Assembly: GCA_016906335.1 (NCBI GenBank)
Contig: JADEYG010000004.1
Span: 471,001 to 535,000 of the forward strand
Source of the DNA: Novakomyces olei
Lineage: Eukaryota; Ascomycota; Novakomycetes; Novakomycetales; Novakomycetaceae
DNA: 64,000 bases
Direction of reading: 5' to 3'
Numbering within the stretch: the stretch's first letter is position 1; the number at the start of each line of letters is the position of its first letter. Under the pieces are notes generated by a model. It was not told the origin of the DNA. It did no database searches and saw nothing but the letters and a program-made list of their open reading frames with translations. Below, piece by piece: positions 21,967-32,755 of this stretch. Position numbers and translations under genes: made by a program.

Positions 21967-23044
21967 TTACCGCCGCTTCTTTGGCTGAGCTCCACCTGCC
22001 ATATTGCCAAGCATATTTTGCATTCCCCCATCTTTCATCATGTCTTTAAACATGTTATCACTAACGCCTCCGCCACTGAGAGCCGGTGAGTGTAAAGGCA
22101 AAATCGTGCCCATTTTTATTCCTTTAGGAACATGCGGAGGCGGTGGCAGCTCATCAACGTGTAGCCCAGGAATCTGGACTTGTAGCGTATCCTCTGGCTG
22201 TGTGGGATGGTCTTGCAAGTACTGCGAGATATTTCGATAAAGTTGTTGTTCTATGATTAGATAAAAAGAACATATAAGCAGAAAAATTAAGATTACAAAA
22301 CCCATTAATAAATCGGAAAACAAATATTAAATAAACAAAAAATTAAATTGAGAATTAATTTATTAATTGATAAATTAATGAACAAAACTAAAAAAGAAAT
22401 AATAGATAAATAAACAACGATGATAAAAACCACAAAATTCTGGAGCCTTACTGTTCTTTATCTTGGACATTGGCCGGCCAGCGTCGTCTTTCATTTGGAC
22501 CTTTACTCGTCCCGGGTTTGCCCAGTCTTGCGGATGGCACTTCATTGGCTACAAGTGTTAGCAAAATCAATCCCACAAATACTCCCGTGATCCTCCAGTA
22601 ACTAAAGCGAGCAATCCTGATTGTTTCCCAGCATCATTTTCGGTCCCATTGTAAATATTAGAAAAGAAATCTTGAGCATACCTCAAACACGACATTCAAT
22701 CCAACAGAGCGACAGCCATCTGCAATTGCCTTTGCTAAAGGATTTTCGACAGCGTGTAAAAGTGCAACACGCCTTCCTTGGCCAATGGATCGCCGGCTGT
22801 CAAAGTATACAGGATAAAGGCACTGGAAATGCCTGAAAGCTCCGCTGTCTCGAAGGTATTTAATACGGTCTTGTTCAGTTCGGCCTGCAGCTGGATCGAA
22901 TTCTTCAATTCTGCTCTGAGCAGGCGGTCGGACGGCGACTTCTGGCGCTGGTGGGGCATCTGCAAGTGCCACAGCGTCCGGCAACGGCAAATCTGTGTCA
23001 TCGTCGAACTCGTCGAGTTCTTCGATCCTCGTTTGCCTCGACAT
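21967..23044 (-). CDS. SEC65: Signal recognition particle subunit SRP19 (Sec65)
   Basis: Binds SRP RNA and allows SRP54 assembly for co-translational targeting to the ER. Exons (minus strand): 23044-22682, 22548-22452, 22250-21967, giving 247 aa. The SRP19 core starts at [20 protein letters not shown] and continues with [25 protein letters not shown] and [14 protein letters not shown]. An acidic N-terminal extension (about 70 residues, with SRIEEFD repeated in variant form) and a basic KKRR end flank it. Intron 2 is 200 nt of AT-rich low-complexity sequence. Confidence 0.92.
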
Positions 23045-23464
23045 TATGGTGAAAAAAGAGCGTGCCGATACTCGCGAATGCTCATATATTGGATTATGCT
23101 CTTTTTCGTATATATTTAATATAATTCATTTATGACTATGTTAAAATGGTAACATTAGTGTCGTCGTACTTTATGTAGCTTAAATATTATCTATTTTATT
23201 TTATTTTATTTTATTTTATTTTATTTTATTTTATTTTATTTTATTTTATTTTATTTTATTTTATTTTATTTTATTTTATTTTATTTTATTTTATTTTATT
23301 TTATTTTATTTTATTTTATTTTATTTTATTTTATTTTATTTTATTTTATTTTATTTTATTTTATTTTATTTTATTTTATTTTATTTTATTTTATTTTATT
23401 TGTTATAGTTGCTTTTATTTGCTATCATCTACCTGGACAATTAAATTTAATATTAATCCCAGCA
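23045..23464. promoter_or_regulatory. Divergent promoter SEC65 / DIA4 containing a TTTTA array
   Basis: 420 bp between divergent start codons; half of it is the TTTTA microsatellite. The array ends about 60 bp before the DIA4 ATG, so poly(dA:dT)-like nucleosome exclusion is possible. Confidence 0.5.
23193..23401. repeat. (TTTTA)n microsatellite, about 42 copies
   Basis: Perfect 5-bp tandem array of about 208 bp inside the shared promoter of SEC65 and DIA4. Confidence 0.97.
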
Positions 23465-24859
23465 ATGCGGCGGCCATCGTGCCGGCCGCTGTCCCTCTGC
23501 AAATGTAGGCCAAGAGCAATTAGCACTGCTCAAGCACTAAAATCACGAGCAAAAGCACATTTGCAGCGTCTTCCAGCGCCGCAATTTGATACACAGATTC
23601 TTGCGTCACAAAAAGACAAATGGCAAAGTGTCGTGCAAAGGCGTAATATCCCTTCACTTGTACCTTTAATAGCTCAAGGCGCAGAGCAGTTCAGCCAATG
23701 GCGTGAGCAGATCGCTGCTCTTCAAAAACTGCAGACTCGACGAAATGCTCTGAGTTCGGAAATGGAATCTATTGCTCGCGAGGGCGACAAGGCAAAGCTG
23801 CGAGAACGTGGAGGTGAAGCCAAACGACTTAAAGCAGAAATTCGAGCTGCTACAGACAAAAGCAATGCTACAAGAGCGACTATCGATAGTATTTTAGATC
23901 GTGTGCCTAACGATATTGCCGAGGGCACTCCGGACGGAGACGAGTCGAATGCCATTATTGAACGCTTGGATTCTGCTGAATTAAACTACGGAACAGATCA
24001 TTTACAAATAGCACAAGAGCTAGATCTCGTTGACTTTGAATCGGCCGCTTCCGTGTCGGGCTCTGGATTTTATTACTTACGCAAGGGCCTTGTGCAGTTG
24101 GAGCTTGCACTGCAATTTTACGCCCTGAACAAAGCTCGTGCAAAGGGCTGGATCCCTGTCAGCACTAGTAGTATAGTGAAGAACGAGTACGTTGCCGCCT
24201 GTGGATTTCAGCCCAGAGATTCCGGGGACGAACAGCAGGTCTACGGAGTCCAGGACGGTGATGTGTCCAGAGCCTTGGCTGGTACTGCAGAAATTCCTTT
24301 GGCAGGATTACACGCCAATACTGTGATTGCTGCGGAAGATCTTCCGTTGCGTGTGATCGGAATCGGGAAAGCTTTTCGACGCGAGTCGGGGGCTCGCGGA
24401 AAGGCGAGCCGGGGTCTTTACCGAGTGCACGAGTTTACAAAAGTCGAGCTTTTCGCATGGACAAGGCAGGAGGAGAGTGCACCTATGCTGCAGGAGATAC
24501 TTGAGCTTCAAAAGGAGATTGTTCTAGAATTAGGCATCCCGGCCCGATTATTACGCATGCCCACGCATGAGCTGGGAGCCAGTGCCTTTGAGAAATATGA
24601 TATAGAGGGCTGGATGCCTGGGCGGGGGGAATGGGGCGAATTGACGAGTGCCAGTAATTGCACAGATTACCAGGCGCGCCGACTCCATACTACGTACCGG
24701 CAGGACAGCTCTATCCGGTTCACAGATACTTTGAACGGGACGGCAGCCGCGATTCCAAGGCTGCTCGTGGCTATTTTAGAAAATTATTATGAACCAGACG
24801 CGAATCGGGTCCGTGTTCCGGATGTTTTGCAAAAGTATACTGGCTGTGAGTATATATGA
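23465..24859 (+). CDS. DIA4: Mitochondrial seryl-tRNA synthetase
   Basis: Charges mitochondrial tRNA-Ser. Single exon, 464 aa. An Arg/Ser/Cys-rich N-terminus is a likely targeting peptide. A helical tRNA-binding arm (about residues 75-160: LQKLQTRRNALSSEM..RLKAEIRA) is followed by the class II core. Motif 2 is FRRESGARGKASRGLYRVHEF and motif 3 is NGTAAAIPRLLVAILENYY. SNCTDYQARRL is specific to SerRS. The cytosolic enzyme would be longer at the C-terminus and lack the targeting region. Confidence 0.94.
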   Translation: MRRPSCRPLSLCKCRPRAISTAQALKSRAKAHLQRLPAPQFDTQILASQKDKWQSVVQRRNIPSLVPLIAQGAEQFSQWREQIAALQKLQTRRNALSSEMESIAREGDKAKLRERGGEAKRLKAEIRAATDKSNATRATIDSILDRVPNDIAEGTPDGDESNAIIERLDSAELNYGTDHLQIAQELDLVDFESAASVSGSGFYYLRKGLVQLELALQFYALNKARAKGWIPVSTSSIVKNEYVAACGFQPRDSGDEQQVYGVQDGDVSRALAGTAEIPLAGLHANTVIAAEDLPLRVIGIGKAFRRESGARGKASRGLYRVHEFTKVELFAWTRQEESAPMLQEILELQKEIVLELGIPARLLRMPTHELGASAFEKYDIEGWMPGRGEWGELTSASNCTDYQARRLHTTYRQDSSIRFTDTLNGTAAAIPRLLVAILENYYEPDANRVRVPDVLQKYTGCEYI

Positions 24860-25040
24860 ATTTCTGTATAATTATTAGCATATGCATTCGTCCTATTAAT
24901 GGAGACTCGAACGATAAATCATCTCTATCCATACCATAAAAATTAGAATGAAACCGCCTTATTCCTTCGATAAAATTATTATTATTATTATTATTATCAA
25001 TAATGATGAAGCTAGCTCACCCATATAATCCGAGCACAAG

Positions 25041-26232
25041 ATGGACTTTTTAACGGCAGAGATCAATCGTAAACGTAAGGAGATCAAGGATCATAACGAT
25101 AATGGCGCGGACGCCCCAGCAAGTAAATATCTTCGGCGAAAAGAGCTCGAAGAGGCTCGCGAACAGATTTATTTGCAAAAGCAGCGTGCGATAGACCGCG
25201 AACGAGAGGTTGCGCGAGAACAAAAGTTACGAGAGAATCTGGAGAATGAAAAATTGCAGGCTCAACGCCGTAGGGATCGTGAACGTGAAGCTTGGGAAAG
25301 AGTAAGTTACTTTGTAGAGCTCTTATTTCATCTTCCTGGCGTATTTCTTAGGGTTTATTTATCTTATCTCGGTGCTGATGAACAGGAAACTGCTCGTGAA
25401 AATGAGGCAGTAAGCGAGGAGGAAGTGCATAAAAGGCTGCGAGCTGCCGGTGAACCGATAAGACTTTTTGGAGAAACTCTAAGGCAGCGTAAAGCGCGGC
25501 TTACTGTGGTGGAAGAAGCCTTAGCTCGAGAGGAAGCGCGCAATAAGAAGGAAGCTGAGGCTGAAGCTGCTTTAGCGGCGAACGAAAATGGTTCTTTTGA
25601 GATCGATATTCGACGGATCAATGACGCTTCTCCTCGAATTTACCTTCAAATTCGACTTTACATTGGGCATATTTTAAAAGAGTTTGCATCATATCTAGAA
25701 TCACACCCAGAGCACGAGGATCTCGCTTCATCGTATGCAAATGCACAAAAGGATTTACAGTTTCTTTTTGAGCAGTTACGAGACTGCAATATGAAGCCCG
25801 ACATCTTGAGGGCATTAGCGTCTATCGTTTATTATTGCCAGTGCCATGAATATATTAGGGCCAATGATGCTTATCTCAAACTCAGTATCGGTAATGCTGC
25901 CTGGCCCATCGGACTTCAGGACGGAGGTATCCACGAGCGGACTGCACGTGATCGTATTAAAACTAAAAACGTTACGAATTTGCTTATCGACGAGGCCACT
26001 CGTAAGGTAGGTTGTTTTCCAAATTTGTCTATTGTTTTATTCATCCTTATCAATTGCTCTTGTCGTTTAATTTTATCTTGCAATGATATTCCGTCTAGTC
26101 CTTTTGTATTTATTTATTTATTTTTCTTTTTATACATGACTAAACGACCAGTGGCTGCAAAGCATTAAACGGTGTCTTACGTTTGCACAGTTAATATGGC
26201 CGCCCGATGATCCTAGTATGCGGATGGGATAG
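25041..26232 (+). CDS. PRP18: Pre-mRNA splicing factor Prp18
   Basis: U5 snRNP-associated factor for the second splicing step. Exons: 25041-25301, 25386-26006, 26152-26232, giving 320 aa. The N-terminal charged helix (MDFLTAEINRKRKEI) is the family start. EPIRLFGETLRQRKARL is the PRP4/PRP18-like motif. The C-terminal Prp18 domain includes YLKLSIGNAAWPIGL, GIHERTARDRI and DEATRK spliced to WLQSIKRCLTFAQ. The first intron (84 nt) is in frame with no stop; excising it joins EAWER to ETAREN. A TTAGGGTTT box sits inside that intron. Confidence 0.93.
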
Positions 26233-26511
26233 AATCTGTTTAAAGTTTGGTTTGGAATAGCGGTTTAGTAAATGGATAGGATTGATGTGCACGTTTACAT
26301 ACACGCGTTTAGGCGAATAGATCTCGCATGATAATGAGTAGAGAACCTTTTACGTGATCTACATACACAGTCTTGTATCCGTCACTTAAATCTCACAGAT
26401 GAATTCGTGTTAAATTAGCCATATGCTCTCTCCATCATACATATGAGGAAATGTAAAGCGCGTGCGCCTGGTAATCGGTAATGAGGTTTATGAATGTGCA
26501 TGCCGACAAGA

Positions 26512-26913
26512 TTACTTCTTCTCCTTGCTGGCGCCCTTGGTCTTTGCGGTTCCACGGACCTTCTTTTGACGGTTCTTGCGTTGCTTGCGCTGTTGACGGC
26601 TGGGCTTCTCCACACGCTTGTCCAGACCGGCGCGTACACGGCGGTAAAGGGGCTCAAACGTCTTGAACTCGTCAAGACTATCGTAAATCAAAGCAAAACC
26701 AGTCGTCTTTCCGCCACCGAAACTCGTTTGCAATCCGAAAACTTGAACTTGTGTAGCATCTGGTACACCGTACAATTGGGCCAGCTTTTCCCGTAGCGTA
26801 GATTTGGCAGGGGTAGGTGTGTTTGGGTGGAGCACATCGACCACCATCTGCTTGCGCGCAAGCAGACGGTTGGTCATAAACTTGCGCGTACGGAGCGTAA
26901 CTGCGTCGGCCAT
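26512..26913 (-). CDS. RPS24: 40S ribosomal protein S24 (eS24)
   Basis: Single exon, 133 aa, close to the usual length. Core: [57 protein letters not shown] and a lysine/arginine-rich tail ending KEKK. Start and stop agree with the family. A degenerate telo-box lies about 75-85 bp upstream. Confidence 0.97.
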   Translation of the reverse strand: MADAVTLRTRKFMTNRLLARKQMVVDVLHPNTPTPAKSTLREKLAQLYGVPDATQVQVFGLQTSFGGGKTTGFALIYDSLDEFKTFEPLYRRVRAGLDKRVEKPSRQQRKQRKNRQKKVRGTAKTKGASKEKK

Positions 26914-26984
26914 TGTGATTTGTGTGAGATGAGTCCGCTGTGTATTGGGTATGTTTGTTATCCGTATGCGCGTGACTTATCAAT

Positions 26985-26995
26985 ACCCTACCCTA
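26985..26995. promoter_or_regulatory. Degenerate telo-box upstream of RPS24
   Basis: ACCCTACCCTA on the + strand (TAGGGTAGGGT relative to the gene), about 75-85 bp upstream of the RPS24 ATG. It matches the recurrent box with one base missing per unit. Confidence 0.4.
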
Positions 26996-27201
26996 TCTTA
27001 TATACTACAATATGAATAATTAATTATATATCTCGAGTAAGTTGTTATTGAATAATTATATTACGTGAGTAATAAAGTAAAGTATGGCGTAAAATAGAAG
27101 CGTCTCAATGTCTATAGTCTATTTATTATGTAGCTTTTTGTAGCCAATAAACAGTTGAGCGTGTCATATACAAAGCTATGCTACAGTATATGGGGTTAAT
27201 A

Positions 27202-27689
27202 CTAATACAGCCAAAAGCAAAGTTGGCAGGTCGATACTGAATCTGTGTGCTGCGAGCTTTGGTCCAAATCTTGTAGCGAGCTCTTTGTCGTAGCAATTGA
27301 AATACGCCCTTGGCCTTTTGACAATGTGTAGCGCTCATGATCTATGGGTACTGTTAAAACAGTGATAAAAATGAATACACGCACAAGTGGTCACTTTCTT
27401 TCTACCGTTGGGACACATTTGTAAGCGGTAGTGATTCAAGGGCTTTACAGTACCTGCGGCCTGCGCAGCCCACGATTTCAGCCAGCTCAGGACTCAACAT
27501 AATCTTGTCTTCGCCGTGCTCATTTAAAAATAGTGTAAATAATAGCAATTTCCAGTCTTTTGTAGTTCCTCCCTCGATTCGTGCAGACTTATACGGAACG
27601 AGGGAAAAATCGTTCTTGGCTCTGCGAATATATCGCACATTTGTAATGGCCGACTTGGACCCAGACCAAGTCGAGCAATTGCAAACCAA
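27202..27689 (-). CDS. Unassigned minus-strand open frames
   Basis: An open stretch from 27689 to 27402 includes TTKDWKLLLFTLFLNEHGED and MLSPELAEIVG, which read like a folded protein. It could continue through a GTACTG..TTTTAACAG intron into a frame ending at 27202. It overlaps the first exon of the methyltransferase on the other strand, so its true start would have to be lower than 27646. I recognise no family. It may be spurious. Confidence 0.2.
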
Positions 27690-28526
27690 AGAATACTGGG
27701 TACCGCTTCTGTTCTTTCGTTATTCAAGTATACTCTTGCGCTTGTTTAGCGCAACACATGAACTTTTGGGACGCGAATGCCGACTGCTAATTTTTAGAAT
27801 TCTCGTTATTTAAAAGATGAAGATACTTTTGACTGGTTCAAGACTTGGCGGGAGCTTTTGCATTTTCTGAAAAATGCAATTGCTGACGGCGAGAGCAGCC
27901 TAATTTTAATGTTGGGCTGTGGCAATAGTGTAAGCGTCTCCCACGCCAAATATCTAATTTTTCAAGACGCTTTCGGGTGACATGTATTCTGCTGGGTACA
28001 CGCATATCACAAATGTCGATTTTAGCCAAGTTTGTATTGATCAAATGCAAAAGTTGAATAACGACAAGCCAAACATGTCGTGGCATTGTGCAGATGTCAG
28101 GAGCATGCAATTTGGAAACGACATCTTTGACGCGGCTATTGATAAGGCATGTAAATTATTTGCTTTTTTAAGTCTACAGAAGAAGATCAAATGACTAATC
28201 GCAGGGTACGCTCGATGCTTTTCTCAGCTACAAAGGCAGCGTATGGGAGTTGCCTCCAGAAGTGGAGACGGCAGCTTTACAGTACATGGACGAGGTAAGT
28301 TTAAACACAAGCGCTTTTTTGCCGAATTGACACGAAACTTTAGGTACATCGGGTGCTGAAACCAGGAGGCAGATTTATATACGTTTCCTACCGGCAGCCA
28401 CACTTTGCCAAACTTGCAATTGATCGGCCGTATTGGGACCTTTCTGTACATACATTGCAAGGTGGCAACGGAGGATTCGATTATTTTGGATATGTAATGG
28501 TGAAAAAGGCATCAACCCCTTCGTAG
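27646..28526 (+). CDS. SAM-dependent methyltransferase (EEF1AKMT4/METTL13-like)
   Basis: Exons: 27646-27699, 27798-27929, 27967-28146, 28205-28294, 28344-28526, giving 212 aa. The Rossmann methyltransferase motifs are visible: KEYWNSRY, FDWFKTW, motif I LMLGCGNS, then NVDFSQVCIDQM, MSWHCADVR, FDAAIDKGTLDAFL and VLKPGGRFIYVSY. This set is typical of the family that includes eEF1A lysine methyltransferases; the substrate here is inferred. The third intron starts GCATGT after AAG and ends ATCGCAG, a second GC-AG intron. It is needed to join DK to GTLDA. Another donor would break frame. Confidence 0.85.
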
Positions 28527-28947
28527 ACGTGAAGCACGAAAAAAAGGAGGTATTAGTGCGGGGAATGTATATAAAATAGTTTAAATTTAATTTAGTCAAA
28601 TCTTTGCATTTCAAAAACTTGGTTCTGTGCTTTACAATTTCTAGGAATTCAGTGCTGAAATGAATTTGAGAGGAAGGCCGGTCCTAAAGATTCATCCAAC
28701 ATAAACAAATTAAAATATAGAATCGAAAGATAGTGTAGAAGGAAAAAAGAATATTAGAGACTATAGCGTTTTACGTCGATCAGACAAGACCACAAAGCGT
28801 TGTGAAATTAATTACCATCTAAACGTCGATAATAATGCACGACGACAGGCAGGAAACATATATTGAAAGAAAGAATTTGGAGACAAAAGTATCAATTCAA
28901 GGTTTCAATTTCAATCCAGAGTAAATCGTTATTTATAATCAGATTCC
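28527..28947. other. Convergent 3' gap methyltransferase / ARC15
   Basis: 421 bp with no gene recognised. Confidence 0.5.
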
Positions 28948-29459
28948 TCAGATACCACGCTTGTCCGCAAGGACACGCACTATGCACCCAGTCCCTCCAA
29001 CTTCCGATACTTTATCGTGCCATTGGAGTAAAGTACCAGACGCATACTTCTCCGGTTCTCCCAATCCCTTATAGATGTATGACATGAGAACATCTCGCTG
29101 TTCGTTCGTAAGCGCCTTTACTGCGCCCGGAACGTCACTGATCCGTGTGTTTGCCAATACTGACATGACAGTGTCCAAGTGAGTCACACGCAAGGCCGGG
29201 GTGCAGGTTGCGCCATACGGTGGGTCTGTTAATACCTGCGGCAAAACGGTTACCGAGTCGCCTCTGTGCACGTTAGAAGCATACAATAACATTCATAATG
29301 ATCTTATTACCGTGCCGCCATCGGCTTCACTTGCCGAGCCAACTGCTCCACATGAGCCGCCAATTGGTCTCCCAGAGGGTGCGGATACATAGCGACAAAG
29401 TCGCTTTCCTGTAACCGCTCATCGTCCAGAACATCCACGTCGATCTTCCGGAATGCCAT
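28948..29459 (-). CDS. ARC15: Arp2/3 complex subunit 5 (ARPC5/p16)
   Basis: Smallest subunit of the actin-nucleating Arp2/3 complex. Exons (minus strand): 29459-29311 and 29263-28948, giving 154 aa, the usual length. It starts MAFRKIDVDVLDDERLQESD. The C-terminal half carries VLTDPPYGA, LDTVMSVLANTRISDV, LMSYIYKGLGEPE and TLLQWHDKVSEVGGTGCIVRV, all hallmarks. The 47-nt intron (GTAATA..GTGCACAG, with CTAAC branch site) joins MAAR to GDSVTVL. Confidence 0.93.
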
Positions 29460-30070
29460 TGGGTATATGAAATGTGGAGGATGGACGGCTTCAGCATTGG
29501 CTGTTTATATAATAATATAATAACATAGATAGTATAATATGTTATGGAAGTATATAATTATGCTCATACACCGAGTCTATGTTCATATAAGATCCAGCTT
29601 GCGCCGTGCAGATTATGGGATGAGATGCTTTACCCGTTTGTAAGGAGTGAGGTGAAAATTCGGGTAACGACATCGTCCACAGAATATGTGCCGTAGACTA
29701 CAAATGCGTGTTATCCTGCACATAGACTTTGGTTTATTACCAATTTAATTAATTTTTAATTAATTGCCTCAATGTAAAAGATAATTAATTTGGGTTAATT
29801 GATACTGCCGCGCATGCACAAGTAAGCCCAAGCAAGCAAGCAATCGAACAGGCTCACATGGTCCTGCTTTTTTATTACTACAATAGTCTCATACGTAACT
29901 CTATACTGTATCAGCGATACTTATGCCACACTAGGTTAGGGTTTGTGACCTTGCTATAAACCATAAGCACAAGTCCCAAACATTAACAGTCCTTAACCAA
30001 GCGAAGTTTCGAATTTCCGCCGTTGGCTTAAAGACAAACCAGTCAGATTTTCGCTCGTCGCTAAACGAAA
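29460..30070. promoter_or_regulatory. Divergent promoter region ARC15 / RPP2
   Basis: 611 bp between divergent starts. A TTAGGGTTT box at 29936-29944 lies about 130 bp upstream of RPP2. A TAATTAATT-rich patch is at about 29745-29800. Confidence 0.5.
29936..29944. promoter_or_regulatory. Telo-box in the RPP2 promoter
   Basis: GGTTAGGGTTT about 130 bp upstream of an acidic ribosomal protein gene. Tbf1-type proteins are known to bind such motifs at ribosomal protein genes in several fungi. Confidence 0.6.
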
Positions 30071-30515
30071 ATGAAGCATTTAGCTGCATACCTCCTGTTA
30101 ACTGTCGGCGGCAACACTGCCCCTACCGCAGACGACATCAAGAAAGTTCTCTCGTCTGTTGGAATTGACGCTGATGAGTCGCGTGTGTCTGAACTTATCA
30201 AGGACCTTGAGGGCAAAGACATCGCAACTGTAAGCTCTATATGCCCTTTAAACTTGTACTGCATTGTGTGTTTTAGCTAACGAATTAGTTGATCTCTGAG
30301 GGCGCAGAGAAACTGGCCACCGTGCCTGCTGGTGGTGCCGTTGCTGCATCTGCCGGTGGTGCCGCTGCTGCTGGCGGTGCCGCTGCTCCTGCCGAGGAGG
30401 CTAAAGAGGAGAAGAAGGAGGAAGCTGCCGAGGAATCGGACGAAGACGTAAGTTTTTCTTTCTTATAAATTTTATATCTAACCGTCTCTAGATGGGCTTT
30501 GGTCTCTTTGACTAA
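30071..30515 (+). CDS. RPP2: 60S acidic ribosomal protein P2
   Basis: Stalk protein that recruits translation factors to the GTPase centre. Exons: 30071-30229, 30289-30447, 30492-30515. The N-terminal dimerisation domain starts [14 protein letters not shown] and includes [19 protein letters not shown]. An Ala/Gly hinge and acidic stretch end with ESDEDMGFGLFD, the conserved P-protein tail. The last exon encodes only MGFGLFD and the stop (24 nt). Confidence 0.96.
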
Positions 30516-30941
30516 GCTGTATGCTCTTTACGCTTCTAATAAAAAACCCTTGCTCCAAAGATCAAACCGTTTCATGTGATACGCTTGCGTAGACAATTGC
30601 CGTAGAGTGGAAGGCCTATAATTTTGTAGACTTACAAGTCACCGTGCTGTTTGTGCTATTATTACCGTTTACATCTGGTCGGGCCGGCGTCTTCTCGATT
30701 ACCAGTGCTTTGGTCGTACAATCCCATCTTTGTACCTTTTACCTGCGATTGCTGTATGAAAATGAAATCTGTCTGTTTCTATAAAGTATATCCGTGTCCT
30801 TTTGTGCCTTTGTCAAATTCCTCAATGTTGTATAGCACGTCTATTAATCATTGTCTGCCTATCATTCGTTCAAAGCCAAAGCATTGTACAAATCCGGCCA
30901 GTTACCCATACTTTGTGTCCTCAAAATCATGCGACCCGTTT
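30516..30941. other. Convergent 3' gap RPP2 / SRY1
   Basis: 426 bp, no gene recognised. Plus-strand open frames here run into the serine racemase antisense and are shadows. Confidence 0.5.
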
Positions 30942-32198
30942 CTATTGCAGTCCATACTTTTTAAATTCATTGACCGCGCGCTCAAATCCAATATTGCCTC
31001 CGCTAATAATCACAACGACATTTCTCAAATCTGGTATTGCTCGAAACTTGTCATTGTACAGGACGACTGCCAATGTGACCGCTCCACTAGGCTCCGCGAT
31101 TATTCGCATATGAGTCCATATAAGATGCATGGCGCGAACTATCTGCTCCTCAGTCACAGTAAATACGCCATCGACAAGGGTAGAGAGAGCAGTAAAAGTC
31201 CTCGGCGTTAAAGAAGTACGCAAACCATCTGCTACTGTGTCTGGATTGACAACTGGCACCAAATGTCCTTGCTCAAAGGACCGATAGGCGTCATTTGCTC
31301 GCTCCGGTTCGCCGACAAAAACTTTTATTGAAGGGTGTAAGCTTTTAACGGCTACTGCAGTCCCCGTCATCTGTTGTTAGTCTGCTGTGCAATGTAAGAC
31401 CATCAGCATTTGCAAAAGAGAACGCTACTAACGAAACGATAAAATAAACATAAAACACCAGCACCGTACCAATCCACCTCCGCCAACAGGCGCTAGTACC
31501 GCATCCAGCTTATCTCTTGCGTCATTGTCTTGCGTCGTTTGTGAGTTTAACGTATCTAATCCAAACTCTTTTTCCTGCCGCTGCTCTTTCCATTGCTCCA
31601 TAGCTTCTAGCACGCAAGTCCCCTGACCCGCAATCACGTGCGGATCATCGTGAGCGTGTACATAGACGGCGCCCGTCTCGCGCTGAACGCGTCGGCTTTC
31701 CCGCTCACGTGCACTTTCATTCGGCTCGCATTGTAAAACACTTGCACCATAAAATTCCATTGCAGCAATTTTGTTGGCTGGAGTATTGCTTGGGGCAATG
31801 ACGCGTACAGGCATACCGAGCCGACCTGCCGCTAGCGCAAGCGCCTGCCCGTGGTTTCCCGACGAGGCAGTTACAACGCCAGCGGACCTATCTTCAGGTG
31901 CAATTAATGACACGGCATTTGTAGCGCCACGTGCCTTGAATGCTGGAAATTAATGTCATCCTTTATCTTGCATAATTATCGTGAATAAAATGATACCTCC
32001 AGCCTTTTGGAAGTTTTCGCATTTGAAAAAGATGCGACGGGGAAAAGTGCCACGGGACGCAAGTCCGTCTATCGTCAAACTTGTTAAAAGCGGCGTCGTG
32101 TGAGTAAGACCTTTAATGCGAGTACGCGCAGCCTCAATTGCTGAAAAGGGAACTTCTTGCTGCTCCAATTGGCGAAGGCCATCTTTGTATTGCGCCAT
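30942..32198 (-). CDS. SRY1: Serine racemase / serine-threonine dehydratase (PLP, fold type II)
   Basis: Exons (minus strand): 32198-31997, 31942-31470, 31370-30942, giving 367 aa. The PLP lysine lies in AFKARGATNA; the substrate loop is SSGNHGQALA. The phosphate-binding glycine loop is VGGGGL, split from GTAVAVKS by an intron. Other family motifs: FKCENFQKAG, GVEP-equivalent VGEPERAND, and the C-terminal ISGGNIGF. Yeast Sry1 is a 3-hydroxyaspartate dehydratase; racemase, dehydratase and threonine deaminase members cannot be separated by eye. A biosynthetic threonine deaminase would carry an extra regulatory domain, which is absent. An inserted loop of about 25 residues (EKEFGLDTLNSQTTQDND) is unusual. 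Confidence 0.85.
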
Positions 32199-32395
32199 TA
32201 TGAATCCGTCTGATCGCGTCCTAATAGAGGCACCTTATATTATTATAATTACCGGCTATTTGATTATATTATTATGCTACGCTCAACGTAATATATCAAT
32301 TAATCCGATAAATAAATATTATACAAGTAGAAACAAATCGGCTTAAAAGTGCTATTTTCCAAAGGAAACGCACGCTGAAAAGTCGTGAATTCGCA

Positions 32396-32755
32396 ATGCG
32401 GCCGTCTACGGTAGCACTAAGATCTGCTTGGAAAGGTGGGTCTTTGGAAAAGCGAGTGGCTAATGTTTCCAGGTCCATACGTGGTCGATTTTGGCGTTTC
32501 GCTGGCAGAAGCCCTTAAAACCCGAAAGCCGATCGAGACACAGGCACGTGCATGCACCATTTTACCAAGCTTTGTTGGCCTACGATTTATGGTGCACAAT
32601 GGGCGCCGGTATCATAACGTTGAGATTACGGAGGATATGATTGGTCACAAATTGGGCGAGTTTTCGCCCACTCGGAAAGCGTACGTCGCAGTATTCATGT
32701 CAATCAAGGCTAACCCATTCTAGATTTTCGTACAAGTTTTCGAAGAACAAATAGT
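32396..32755 (+). CDS. RSM19: Mitochondrial ribosomal protein uS19m
   Basis: Exons: 32396-32435, 32473-32680, 32725-32755, giving 92 aa. It starts [14 protein letters not shown] and continues [44 protein letters not shown], all uS19 motifs. The last exon ([10 protein letters not shown]) is inferred from a perfect GTACGT donor and CTAACCCATTCTAG acceptor. Ignoring this intron gives a wrong C-terminus. The first intron is only 37 nt. Confidence 0.93.

Noticed and set aside
32681-32724. Uninterrupted C-terminus of RSM19 ending at about 32723
   Set aside because: A perfect GTACGT donor and CTAG acceptor give the conserved tail ([10 protein letters not shown]) instead.
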